This document shows positions 1 to 6,252 of a stretch of 6,983 bases of DNA, one piece after another. The first letter of the stretch is position 1. Each line of letters starts with the position of its first letter. The stretch is from JAAERC01 sp965602655 (GTDB lineage Bacteria; Zixibacteria; MSB-5A5; GN15; PGXB01), in the NCBI GenBank assembly GCA_965602655.1, contig CBFCZE010000142.1, positions 1 through 6,983 on the forward strand, in the 5' to 3' direction. Below the pieces are notes generated by a model, which saw nothing but the letters and a program-made list of their open reading frames with translations, searched no databases and had not been told where the DNA came from. The translations under genes and the position numbers were made by a program.

Positions 1-590
1 GGGATTATCGCGTACAAAACACCGGATGGGTAACATAGCGAAATTGCCAATGCCGTTATGAATAGCCCGATATCTCTTTTTAAGCCGGGTTGATTATACA
101 GTAAAAGAAGGTATAGGAATAAAAGGGACAGCATCAGCGCATACGGAAAGCCGGTGATCAAATAAAATGCGGCCGGACTTGCCGCCAGAGCCAGAACAGC
201 CAGTGTTGCCGTTTTTATATCATATAAACGGCTCATAATTTCAAACAGCAAAAGAAATAGTAAAAGAGAAAACAGAAAAGACAATCCGGTGAAAGCTGAC
301 TGAGATGATCCCCCAAACAGCGGGCGAATCAAAGCCGTAACAATCGGCCAGGCCGGATACCAGCCGACATTGCCGCAAATACCGCCGGTCGGTTTTCCGG
401 AGGCGTCGGTGCAGGGGAGAACTTCGTAGCCCGTCTCGGATATCGATAAATAGTGACCGACATCCCAAACCGGCTGATACAGGAAATCATTGTTTTTTAT
501 AGCAGAATATCCGGTGTAAACTATTATAAAACATAGATATATAGCAATCGGGAGGAGATATATTTTGTATTTTTTTATATTCTGATTCAT
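1..590 (-). CDS. PIG-V-like GT-C membrane glycosyltransferase, N-terminal part (cut by window edge)
   Basis: This reading frame is open from an ATG at 590 to the left edge, about 196 codons with no stop, so the C-terminus is missing. The protein has a basic start (NQNIKKYK), a membrane segment at about residues 10-29, and then a long outer loop. That loop holds a WDVGHY motif (W42, D43), a GY at 54-55 and GWYPAWPI at 77-83. Further hydrophobic segments follow at about 101-118, 128-147, 149-165 and 173-193. In the GT-C fold, and in PIG-V mannosyltransferases in particular, a WD...GY motif after the first membrane helix followed by a FPLYP-like motif is characteristic, and the acidic residue is catalytic. 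The expected role is sugar transfer from a polyprenyl-phosphate donor on the outer face of the membrane; the acceptor is unknown. Another in-frame ATG at 602 follows a TAA stop closely; a GGA at 606-608 is too close to 602 and rather far from 590, so the start is uncertain. Family assignment is fairly likely, substrate unknown. Confidence 0.7.
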   Translation of the reverse strand, partial: MNQNIKKYKIYLLPIAIYLCFIIVYTGYSAIKNNDFLYQPVWDVGHYLSISETGYEVLPCTDASGKPTGGICGNVGWYPAWPIVTALIRPLFGGSSQSAFTGLSFLFSLLLFLLLFEIMSRLYDIKTATLAVLALAASPAAFYLITGFPYALMLSLLFLYLLLLYNQPGLKRDIGLFITALAISLCYPSGVLYAII

Positions 591-619
591 GACTGCTATC
601 ATTTTTCCAAGATTTTACT

Positions 620-647
620 AATATATGTTCAACTCGTTAATTATCAA
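620..647 (-). promoter_or_regulatory. Predicted sigma-70-type promoter for the minus-strand glycosyltransferase
   Basis: Read on the minus strand, TTGATA (642-647) is followed after 16 bp by TATATT (620-625). Each box matches the consensus in 5 of 6 positions. Transcription would start near 613, giving a leader of about 23 nt to the ATG at 590 or 11 nt to the ATG at 602. It is back to back with the trkA promoter, 43 bp between the two -35 boxes. Confidence 0.5.
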
Positions 648-690
648 CGGTTTTTTATAATTTTAGCTCCATAAATTCGATTAATATTTG

Positions 691-719
691 TTGACATTTC
701 TTTGCCGCAGGGATATAAA
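691..719 (+). promoter_or_regulatory. Predicted strong sigma-70-type promoter of trkA
   Basis: A perfect TTGACA (691-696), a 17-bp spacer and TATAAA (714-719) form a near-consensus housekeeping promoter. The 30 bp upstream are AT-rich (TTAATATTT at 681-689), which could act as an UP element. Transcription would start near 726, leaving a leader of about 43 nt before the trkA ATG. That is too short for a known potassium or cyclic-di-AMP riboswitch, so regulation at this point is more likely by promoter strength or a repressor. Confidence 0.7.
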
Positions 720-768
720 TGTGGATGATTTAAACGATAAAATTAAAAATTTGCAGGCTTAATAGACT

Positions 769-2127
769 ATGAGAATAGTAATTGTTGGCGGCGGCGTGGT
801 TGGGCTCAGTCTGGCGGAACAGTTGATGTTCGAAAACCACGATATCTCTTTGGTAGAAAAAGATCCTAATGTCTGCCGAATCGATGGCGATCGGCTGGAT
901 ATAAAATTAATCTGCGGCAATGGCAGTTCGCCAAGAGTTCTTGAGGCGGCCGGAATCGAGGGCGCTGATATGATTCTGGCCGTGACGCCGATCGACGAAC
1001 TTAATATCATTGTCTGCGCCATTGCCCAGCAGTATGGTATTCTATCACGGATAGCTCGAATACGAAGCAATGAGTTCCATGGTGGTGACGCGTCGGTTGA
1101 TATCGGCAAGATGGGCGTGACTCTGGTTATCGACCCGGAACATGTTGTTGTCAATTCAATTGTCCAGTATATCGAAACCCCTGGAGCCTCCGATTCCTCC
1201 AATTTTCAGGAAGGCAACATCCTTGTTCGAGCTTACCAGGTTACCGAAGACATGCCGATTGCCAATAAATCCTTAATTGAAATCGGTAAGGATCTGGAAG
1301 CCCGGCAGTTACTGTTTGTTGCGGCGGTCAGAGACGGCGAGGGAATTATTCCGCACGGTGATTATGTAATTGAACCGGGCGATGAAATTTATGGGATATT
1401 TCCGCGCGACTCGATTGATACCTACCTTGAGCTTTTTAATCAGACTCGAAAAGGTGTAAAAAATGTGGTGATAACCGGTGATAGTCTGACCGCCGTTCAA
1501 CTGGCCGACGCTCTCCAGAAAATTGTTGATAAAGTTGTTCTGGTCGATCCCGATACCGAGCATGCCCGTCAGGCGGCCGATATTTTAAACAATGTCGATA
1601 TTGTTAATGGTGATTGTACGGAATCATCGATTCTTAAGGAAGTTTATGTGCGTAATGCCCAGTTTTTTATCGCCGCGGCCAAAGAGACCGAATATAATGT
1701 GATGTCGGCCCTTTTGGCACGGGCCGAGGGAGCCCGCGAGGTAATAGCGATATCAAACGAAATCCGTCAGGACCAGCTTTTTAATTCGATCGGTATCGAT
1801 CACGTTATTTATCCGCGCCTGGCCATTGCTCGTGAAATTCTGGAGGCGATTCATCGCGGTCAGATCGGACAGGTGATCAGAATCCGCAATCTCAATATTG
1901 AGGCGTTGCGGATTACGGCGGAGGAAAACAGTCCGATAACCGGAAAACCGCTTCAACATATTAGAAGCAAAATCCAGAAAGGATCGATTATCAGCGCTAT
2001 CCTGCGCGATGAAGAGATGATTATTCCCGATGGAAACAGTGTTATTGAACCGGGTGATCAGATGATTGTGATTACATATACCAAACATCTTTCCCGGGTT
2101 CGGAAGCTCTTTATGTCTCGAAAATAA
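769..2127 (+). CDS. trkA: Trk potassium uptake regulatory subunit TrkA
   Basis: TrkA is the cytoplasmic, nucleotide-binding subunit that assembles under the TrkH channel and gates potassium uptake. At 452 residues it is close to the usual length of about 458 and shows the full tandem layout: RCK_N about 1-125, RCK_C about 140-225, RCK_N about 231-350, RCK_C about 368-450. The first Rossmann fold has GGGVVG (7-12), the acidic residue at the end of strand 2 (E30), GNGSSPRVLEAAG (50-62) and AVTPIDELN (71-79), all typical of TrkA. The second fold keeps VNGDCTESSIL (279-289) and a strand-2 acid (D260), but its glycine loop reads GDSLTA (237-242), not GxGxxG, so this half may bind nucleotide poorly. 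Both RCK_C domains end in the familiar EPGD motif (202-205, 427-430). The ATG is the first possible start, since TAA and TAG lie in frame just before it; the ribosome site is weak (AGG at 755-757, 11 nt away). trkH follows after 11 nt. Confidence 0.95.
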   Translation: MRIVIVGGGVVGLSLAEQLMFENHDISLVEKDPNVCRIDGDRLDIKLICGNGSSPRVLEAAGIEGADMILAVTPIDELNIIVCAIAQQYGILSRIARIRSNEFHGGDASVDIGKMGVTLVIDPEHVVVNSIVQYIETPGASDSSNFQEGNILVRAYQVTEDMPIANKSLIEIGKDLEARQLLFVAAVRDGEGIIPHGDYVIEPGDEIYGIFPRDSIDTYLELFNQTRKGVKNVVITGDSLTAVQLADALQKIVDKVVLVDPDTEHARQAADILNNVDIVNGDCTESSILKEVYVRNAQFFIAAAKETEYNVMSALLARAEGAREVIAISNEIRQDQLFNSIGIDHVIYPRLAIAREILEAIHRGQIGQVIRIRNLNIEALRITAEENSPITGKPLQHIRSKIQKGSIISAILRDEEMIIPDGNSVIEPGDQMIVITYTKHLSRVRKLFMSRK

Positions 2128-2138
2128 TTAATAAATAG

Positions 2139-3740
2139 ATGAATAAGAAAACAGTCTTTTATGTTGCCGGCCGGTTAATGCTGATTATGGCCGGAATTCT
2201 GATTGTTCCTCTGGGGATCGCCTGCTATTATAATCCGCTGGGGAGCTTCTCTGATTTATTTGATGATCCCGAAAAGCTCGGATTTTTACTGGCCATTATT
2301 TTTTCAGCCTTTGTCGGGCTGGTTTTATCTATTACCTGTCGATCAAAATCAGAGCTGGAGGGTATCAGGGAAAGTTTCGCCATTGTCTCGGTGGCCTGGA
2401 TAACGCTGGGATTTATGGGAGCTATTCCGTTTTTTGTCTATTTCCTGTCAACCTCAAATGATTTTTCGCTGGCCAATATTATTCTAACCTTTACCGACGC
2501 TTATTTTGAGTCAAGCAGCGGTTTTACGACAACCGGTTCAAGTATCTTAAGCGATATCGAGGCACTTCCGAAGGGACTTCTTTTCTGGCGAAGTTTGACG
2601 CACTGGCTGGGCGGTATGGGAATTATCACCCTGGCCATTGCGATATTTCCAGCGATGGGCGTTTCGGGCTATCATATGTTCAAAGGCGAGGTTCCGGGTC
2701 CTACCACGGAACGAATCCAGCCTCGTCTCGCCGAAACGGCTGCCATTTTATGGGGCGTATATGCATTATTGTCATTGGTCGAGGTGATATTGCTTGCTCT
2801 GGGCGGAATGAACTGGTTTGATTCCCTCTGTCATACATTTGGAACGATGGCAACCGGAGGCTTTTCGACTTTGAACGGTTCTATCGGTCAGTACAACAGC
2901 AATTATTTTGACTGGATAATTACTATCTTTATGTTTTTGGCGGGAGTTAATTTTTTAATTCATTATCAGGTTATTCGAGGAAATTTTTCCGACCTTTTCT
3001 CGAATAAGGAGTTTCATTTTTACCTTAAGGCGATAGTCATCACTATTGTAGTCTTTACCGGGATACTCTATTTTGCCGGTATTAAACCGGTTGAACAGGC
3101 GGGGGAGCATTTTCGATATGAACCGTTGCCGGAAGAACAGTTTGCCGAACACGTTGCCGCCGAAGGTGAAAAAGTCTCGACGCTGTATGGTGCCTTTCGG
3201 CGGGCGGCCTTTCAGACGCTGGCTATTATTACAACTACGGGGTACGGGACAGCCGACTTTGATCTCTGGCCGGATTTTTGCCGATTTGGATTGTTATTTC
3301 TGATGTTCTGGGGAGGATGCGCCGGTTCCACCGGCGGCGGGATGAAAATGATCAGGGTTTTGGTGATATTCAAAACCGGCTGGCGGGAACTTTTGAAAAT
3401 GATGCGGCCGCATCTGGTGGCTCCTTTGAAAATCGGCGGTACCAGTATGAGCGAGGAAAGGGTTGTGAACATTATCGCTTTCTTTATAATGTTTATGGTA
3501 CTGTTTGTGATTGGTTCGCTATTAATGACCCTTTTTATTCCTGATCTGGTAACGGCGATAGCAACGGTGGCCGCCACACTGGGCAATATCGGACCGGGAT
3601 TGGGCGGCATCGGTTCGACACAGAATTACGGATGGATACCGATTCCGGGCAAATGGATTCTGATTGTTTTTATGTTGCTGGGACGTTTGGAAATCTTTAC
3701 GATTCTAATCGCCCTGCGGCCGGCTACATGGAAAAAATAA
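2139..3740 (+). CDS. trkH: Trk potassium uptake membrane subunit TrkH
   Basis: TrkH is the inner-membrane, potassium-conducting subunit, a single chain of four pore repeats (helix, P-loop, helix). All four filter segments are visible: SGFTTTG (127-133), TMATGGFST (236-244), TTTGYGTADF (365-374) and TLGNIGPGLG (480-489). The flexible gating loop of the third repeat, GGCAGSTGGGMK (392-403), and the conserved GRLE near the end (514-517) are also present. The protein is 533 residues against about 483-485 for the well-known enterobacterial and Vibrio proteins. Much of the excess seems to lie in a charged, acidic stretch at about 315-350, just before the third P-loop, which should face the periplasm. 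The third filter carries GYG as in ordinary potassium channels. The ATG directly follows a TAG and has no Shine-Dalgarno sequence, so translation is probably coupled to trkA, whose stop is 11 nt upstream. Confidence 0.95.
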   Translation: MNKKTVFYVAGRLMLIMAGILIVPLGIACYYNPLGSFSDLFDDPEKLGFLLAIIFSAFVGLVLSITCRSKSELEGIRESFAIVSVAWITLGFMGAIPFFVYFLSTSNDFSLANIILTFTDAYFESSSGFTTTGSSILSDIEALPKGLLFWRSLTHWLGGMGIITLAIAIFPAMGVSGYHMFKGEVPGPTTERIQPRLAETAAILWGVYALLSLVEVILLALGGMNWFDSLCHTFGTMATGGFSTLNGSIGQYNSNYFDWIITIFMFLAGVNFLIHYQVIRGNFSDLFSNKEFHFYLKAIVITIVVFTGILYFAGIKPVEQAGEHFRYEPLPEEQFAEHVAAEGEKVSTLYGAFRRAAFQTLAIITTTGYGTADFDLWPDFCRFGLLFLMFWGGCAGSTGGGMKMIRVLVIFKTGWRELLKMMRPHLVAPLKIGGTSMSEERVVNIIAFFIMFMVLFVIGSLLMTLFIPDLVTAIATVAATLGNIGPGLGGIGSTQNYGWIPIPGKWILIVFMLLGRLEIFTILIALRPATWKK

Positions 3741-3748
3741 AAATAAAT

Positions 3749-3754
3749 TATAAT
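3749..3754 (+). promoter_or_regulatory. Possible promoter -10 box before the exported-protein gene
   Basis: A perfect TATAAT lies 9 bp after the trkH stop codon. No good -35 box is found at 16-19 bp upstream (the best, TACATG at 3725-3730, matches poorly). If real, transcription would begin near 3761 and give a leader of about 40 nt that includes the Shine-Dalgarno repeats. Composition is AT-rich here, so a chance match is possible. Confidence 0.35.
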
Positions 3755-3774
3755 AGATTAACTGAAAATCCTGG

Positions 3775-3798
3775 AAAAGGAGAAAAGGAGAAAAGGAG
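3775..3798 (+). repeat. Triple tandem octamer carrying Shine-Dalgarno cores
   Basis: Three perfect copies of AAAAGGAG run head to tail, ending 2 nt before the ATG at 3801. Each copy holds a GGAG ribosome-binding core. The last core is 8 nt from the second in-frame ATG at 3807, and the middle core is 10 nt from the ATG at 3801, so either start could be used. An 8-bp repeat outside coding sequence could change copy number by slippage and so change translation without shifting the frame. Confidence 0.85.
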
Positions 3799-3800
3799 AA

Positions 3801-4733
3801 ATGAAAATGAAAAGCTATATTATTCTGGCAGGAATAATGGTTCTTTGCTTGGCTTCATTTTCGACAGCCGACGTTATTGTCGAGACCAAAACCGATATGG
3901 ATATGATCGGCGCCGGTAAGGTTGGTATGGAGCAGATTCAGTATATTAAGGGTGATCGATCATACGATAAGAATACCACAAAATTACCCGGCAAAATGGC
4001 TGATATGGCCGGTGGAGAAAATTTAATAAATATTCAAATAGTCAGATTTGACAAAGGGGTTAGCTGGGCTCTTAATCCTGATAAAAAAAGTTACACCGAA
4101 TATAGCCTGGATAAGATGAAGACAGAAATTGCTAATGCCAAACAACGGAATAAAGATGCGGTGCCTATGAGTGAGTATGAGTGGAAAACCGAAATCTCCA
4201 AAGATATTGGTACCGAAAAAATTCTTGATTTTGAATGCGAAGGTATCCGTGCCGTTGCAGTCGGTGTGAATAAAAATGATTCCAAAGATTCCGTTTTTAT
4301 TACCAACGAGCAATGGTTCTCAGATGAGCTTCCCGGCGGCGATGAATTCACAAAGTTCACGGATAATATGGTTGACGCGATTGGCGATAAAAAAAGTTTT
4401 ATAAATCAGATGAGTATGAATCCGATGCTGGCGAAGTTGGCCGATCAGTTCGGGGAAATTGCCAAAGAGTTTGAGTCTATTAAAGGCGTTCCGCTCAAAA
4501 CAGTTCTGATTGTGGAAGGGACTATTAATCCGATGGCTGAAGCTATGGGCGATAAGGAACTCGATGCCGAAGCCATAGCAATGATGGAGAAAATGGGTAT
4601 TGCGGTACCTGATGCGGCTTCCGAGGGCGAACATCATAACTTGATTTCAGTGACCAGCACTGTCACAAAAATTGAGAAAAAATCTATCGATGACAGCCAG
4701 TACGAAATCCCCGAAGGGTACAAGAAGCAATAA
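3801..4733 (+). CDS. Exported protein of unknown function, DUF4412-like
   Basis: A clear signal peptide opens the protein: a basic start (MKMK), a hydrophobic core at about 6-20, and a likely cleavage after FSTA (20-23). The only cysteine of the signal region (C16) lacks a proper lipobox, so it is probably a soluble periplasmic or loosely attached protein, not a lipoprotein. The mature part, about 287 residues, has no membrane segment. It contains WALNPDKKSYTEYSL (89-103), GTEKILDFECEG (137-148, single mature cysteine C146) and a C-terminal EIPEGYKK (302-309). This order of a 'salt-bridge' NPDKKxYTE strand, a G-x-K-x-I-x-x-x-x-C strand and a final P-x-GYKK is what I associate with DUF4412 proteins of FCB-type bacteria, some of which resemble LolA-like beta folds. 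The function is unknown. The segment at 205-270 is rich in methionine. It starts 60 nt after trkH and ends before a strong terminator. The start could be 3801 or 3807. Confidence 0.85.
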   Translation: MKMKSYIILAGIMVLCLASFSTADVIVETKTDMDMIGAGKVGMEQIQYIKGDRSYDKNTTKLPGKMADMAGGENLINIQIVRFDKGVSWALNPDKKSYTEYSLDKMKTEIANAKQRNKDAVPMSEYEWKTEISKDIGTEKILDFECEGIRAVAVGVNKNDSKDSVFITNEQWFSDELPGGDEFTKFTDNMVDAIGDKKSFINQMSMNPMLAKLADQFGEIAKEFESIKGVPLKTVLIVEGTINPMAEAMGDKELDAEAIAMMEKMGIAVPDAASEGEHHNLISVTSTVTKIEKKSIDDSQYEIPEGYKKQ

Positions 4734-4767
4734 TTGATCACGTAAATATTGTGGTGAATTTCAAATG

Positions 4768-4795
4768 GCCGGGTGTTTTAGGCGCCCGGCTTTTT
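4768..4795 (+). terminator. Intrinsic terminator after the exported-protein gene
   Basis: GCCGGGTG (4768-4775) pairs with CGCCCGGC (4783-4790) in an 8-bp stem with one G-T wobble, around a 7-nt loop, and is followed by five T residues (4791-4795). It lies 34 nt after the stop codon and separates the trk/exported-protein transcript from the ccm genes. Confidence 0.88.
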
Positions 4796-4819
4796 CAATA
4801 TATATAAAATTGAATCAGT

Positions 4820-4850
4820 TTGTAGCAAACAGTTGCCAAGCTATTATAAT
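4820..4850 (+). promoter_or_regulatory. Possible promoter of the ccm cluster
   Basis: A perfect TATAAT (4845-4850) is preceded by a poor -35 candidate, TTGTAG (4820-4825), at a long 19-bp spacing. Transcription would start near 4857, about 42 nt before the ccmA ATG. Its position just after the upstream terminator supports a promoter in this gap. A rival candidate lies at 4866-4894. Confidence 0.4.
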
Positions 4851-4865
4851 TCTTATTCTCTTGCT

Positions 4866-4894
4866 TTGGGATATAGGAATAACTATTCTATAAA
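4866..4894 (+). promoter_or_regulatory. Second possible ccm promoter, giving a nearly leaderless mRNA
   Basis: TTGGGA (4866-4871, 4 of 6 matches) and TATAAA (4889-4894, 5 of 6) are separated by the ideal 17 bp. The expected start of transcription falls at about 4899-4901, on the ccmA ATG itself. That would fit the lack of any ribosome-binding sequence in front of ccmA. Confidence 0.33.
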
Positions 4895-4898
4895 ATCG

Positions 4899-5516
4899 AT
4901 GTTTGGACTCGAAGTTAAAAATGTCTCCAAATGGTTTGGGGTTCGAAAGGTTTTTGAAAATATCAACCTTGATTTAAAATCAGGGCAGTCGATAGCTATT
5001 GCCGGTCCCAACGGCTCCGGAAAAACAACGCTGCTGCGGATTATTATCGGTTTGACGGTTCCAACACGGGGCGAGGTGATATTTTCCAAGGACCGCAAAA
5101 GACTCGATTTTAACGACTATCGACCGTCCTTATCTTTGGTGGGGCCATATCTGTCATTATACGGATCGCTTACCGCTCGGGAAAATTTGAAATTTATTTC
5201 GAAAGTCAATGGGACCTTATCGTCGGATATGAATATAGACAAATTATTGGATAAGGTTGGGCTTGATGGGCGGGGCGATGATTATGTTTCGGAATTTTCA
5301 TCGGGGATGCAGCAGCGTCTGAAATATGCCGCGGCCCTGATTAAAAATCCGTCGATTTTAATGCTTGATGAACCGACATCCAATCTTGACGACGAGGGAA
5401 AAAAAGGAGTTTTTGATATCGTAAATCAATATCGCCCCGACTCGATTATTATAATTGCCACTAACGAAAAAGAGGAGTATTCGCTTGCCGATTCAATCTG
5501 TCAGTTGGGTAAATAA
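4899..5516 (+). CDS. ccmA: Heme exporter ABC ATPase CcmA
   Basis: CcmA is the cytoplasmic ATPase that works with CcmB to drive release of heme-loaded CcmE during cytochrome c maturation. The 205-residue chain, normal for the family, has Walker A GPNGSGKT (36-43), the LTARENL segment after the Q-loop (91-97), the signature FSSGMQQR (133-140), Walker B ILMLDE (153-158) and D-loop SNLD (161-164). Two positions depart from the usual ABC pattern: the Q-loop reads VGPYLSLYG (81-89) with Y84 where glutamine is expected, and the H-loop reads ATNEKEE (187-193) with N189 in place of histidine. I chose the ATG at 4899 because family members start with a short residue lead before the LEVKNVSK strand; the frame stays open upstream to a TTG at 4833, but that extension looks non-coding. 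No Shine-Dalgarno sequence precedes it. Identification as CcmA, over another ABC ATPase, rests on the ccmB and ccmC neighbours. Confidence 0.88.
   Translation: MFGLEVKNVSKWFGVRKVFENINLDLKSGQSIAIAGPNGSGKTTLLRIIIGLTVPTRGEVIFSKDRKRLDFNDYRPSLSLVGPYLSLYGSLTARENLKFISKVNGTLSSDMNIDKLLDKVGLDGRGDDYVSEFSSGMQQRLKYAAALIKNPSILMLDEPTSNLDDEGKKGVFDIVNQYRPDSIIIIATNEKEEYSLADSICQLGK
5472..5477 (+). promoter_or_regulatory. Ribosome-binding site that sets the ccmB start
   Basis: GAGGAG lies inside the end of ccmA, 7 nt before a TTG at 5485 in the ccmB frame. No ATG or GTG is available between the ccmA end and the first conserved ccmB residues, so this strong site is the best evidence for the TTG start. Confidence 0.7.
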
Positions 5517-6168
5517 AACTCTGGCGGTTACCCGGAAAGATATAGTTGCCGAGTTTCGCACCCGCTATGCCATCAATGCAATTGTCATGTTTGCCCTTGT
5601 AACATTGACGGTTATCTCATTTGCCATCGGTCTTCTGGCACCCTCAAAAGAAATCCTTTCGGCGCTTTTCTGGGTGATACTTTTTTTTGCGGCGATGTCC
5701 GGTCTGGCGCAGGCGTTTATTAAAGAGGAAGAGACTGGGACGGCCATGATTTTGCGACTATCATGCGCCGGTTCGATTGTCTTTTTTGGCAAAATGCTGT
5801 TTAATTTTCTTTTACTTTTGACATTATCAATTCTGATAGTGCCGCTCTTTATTGTTTTTCTTAAAGTCATTCCGGCTGATTGGTTTATATTTGTTGGCGG
5901 GATTTTACTGGGGCTGGTCGGCCTGTCGGGGGCCACAACAATTATTGCCGCCATTGTTTCAAAAGCCTCGGTCAAAGGCGCTCTTTTTACGGTGCTCTCC
6001 TTCCCGGTATTATTGCCGCTCCTGGTGGCCGCTATAGAAATAACCAAAGTGTCTTTTGCCGGAGGGACATTTGCCGATGCTTCGGCCTCGTATCAGCTGC
6101 TGGTAGCATATGATGTGATAATGATAACGCTGTCATCAATGTTATTCGATTTTGTTTGGAGACTGTAA
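5485..6168 (+). CDS. ccmB: Heme exporter membrane subunit CcmB
   Basis: CcmB is the inner-membrane partner of the CcmA ATPase in heme delivery to cytochromes c. From the TTG at 5485 it has 227 residues, against about 220 in E. coli. The amphipathic start (VNKTLAVTRKDIVAEFRTR, about 9-27) is followed by six hydrophobic segments at about 30-53, 57-79, 100-126, 132-155, 158-183 and 204-224. The cytoplasmic stretch EEETGTAMILRLS (about 82-94) corresponds to the E-x-x-x-G-x-L-x-x-L-x-L segment of known CcmB proteins, and SVKGALFTVLSFPVLLPLLV (about 163-182) to the conserved region before the last helices. The frame is open further up to a TTG at 5455, but only the TTG at 5485 has a good ribosome site (GAGGAG, 7 nt away). 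The gene overlaps ccmA by 32 nt, which implies tight translational coupling of the two transporter subunits. Confidence 0.88.
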   Translation: MPIQSVSWVNKTLAVTRKDIVAEFRTRYAINAIVMFALVTLTVISFAIGLLAPSKEILSALFWVILFFAAMSGLAQAFIKEEETGTAMILRLSCAGSIVFFGKMLFNFLLLLTLSILIVPLFIVFLKVIPADWFIFVGGILLGLVGLSGATTIIAAIVSKASVKGALFTVLSFPVLLPLLVAAIEITKVSFAGGTFADASASYQLLVAYDVIMITLSSMLFDFVWRL

Positions 6169-6252
6169 AAGACAAAAGGAAAATTTTGAATTTATATTAT
6201 TTTTGGTTAATTTAATTGCTCTCCGATGCGTAATACGAAGTAAAGAATAACT

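Noticed and set aside
721..762. GTG mini-frame of 13 codons with an AGGGA before it, a possible leader peptide of trkA
   Set aside because: It lies across the predicted transcription start near 726, so its GTG and ribosome site would not be in the mRNA.
691..768. Potassium-related riboswitch in the trkA leader
   Set aside because: The predicted leader is only about 43 nt and shows no conserved structure.
759..1202. 147-codon open frame on the minus strand opposite the trkA start
   Set aside because: It is antisense to well-conserved TrkA coding sequence, has no ribosome site, and its translation resembles no family.
3632..3919. 95-codon plus-strand frame bridging trkH and the next gene
   Set aside because: It is out of frame with both genes and its sequence is low-complexity and charged, as expected for a chance frame across the repeat.
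4803..4808. TATAAA box just after the terminator
   Set aside because: The matching -35 position falls within the terminator hairpin and does not resemble a -35 box.
4833..4898. N-terminal extension of CcmA from a TTG start
   Set aside because: The extension is rich in Tyr and Asn, contains promoter-like sequence, and is not expected in CcmA, whose first strand starts just after the ATG at 4899.
5565..6047. 160-codon minus-strand frame inside ccmB
   Set aside because: It is antisense to conserved CcmB membrane helices; long antisense frames are common there because of codon bias.
6169..6252. Promoter or small gene in the 84-nt gap between ccmB and ccmC
   Set aside because: AT-rich boxes occur, but no pair with correct spacing was found and no credible short gene is present.
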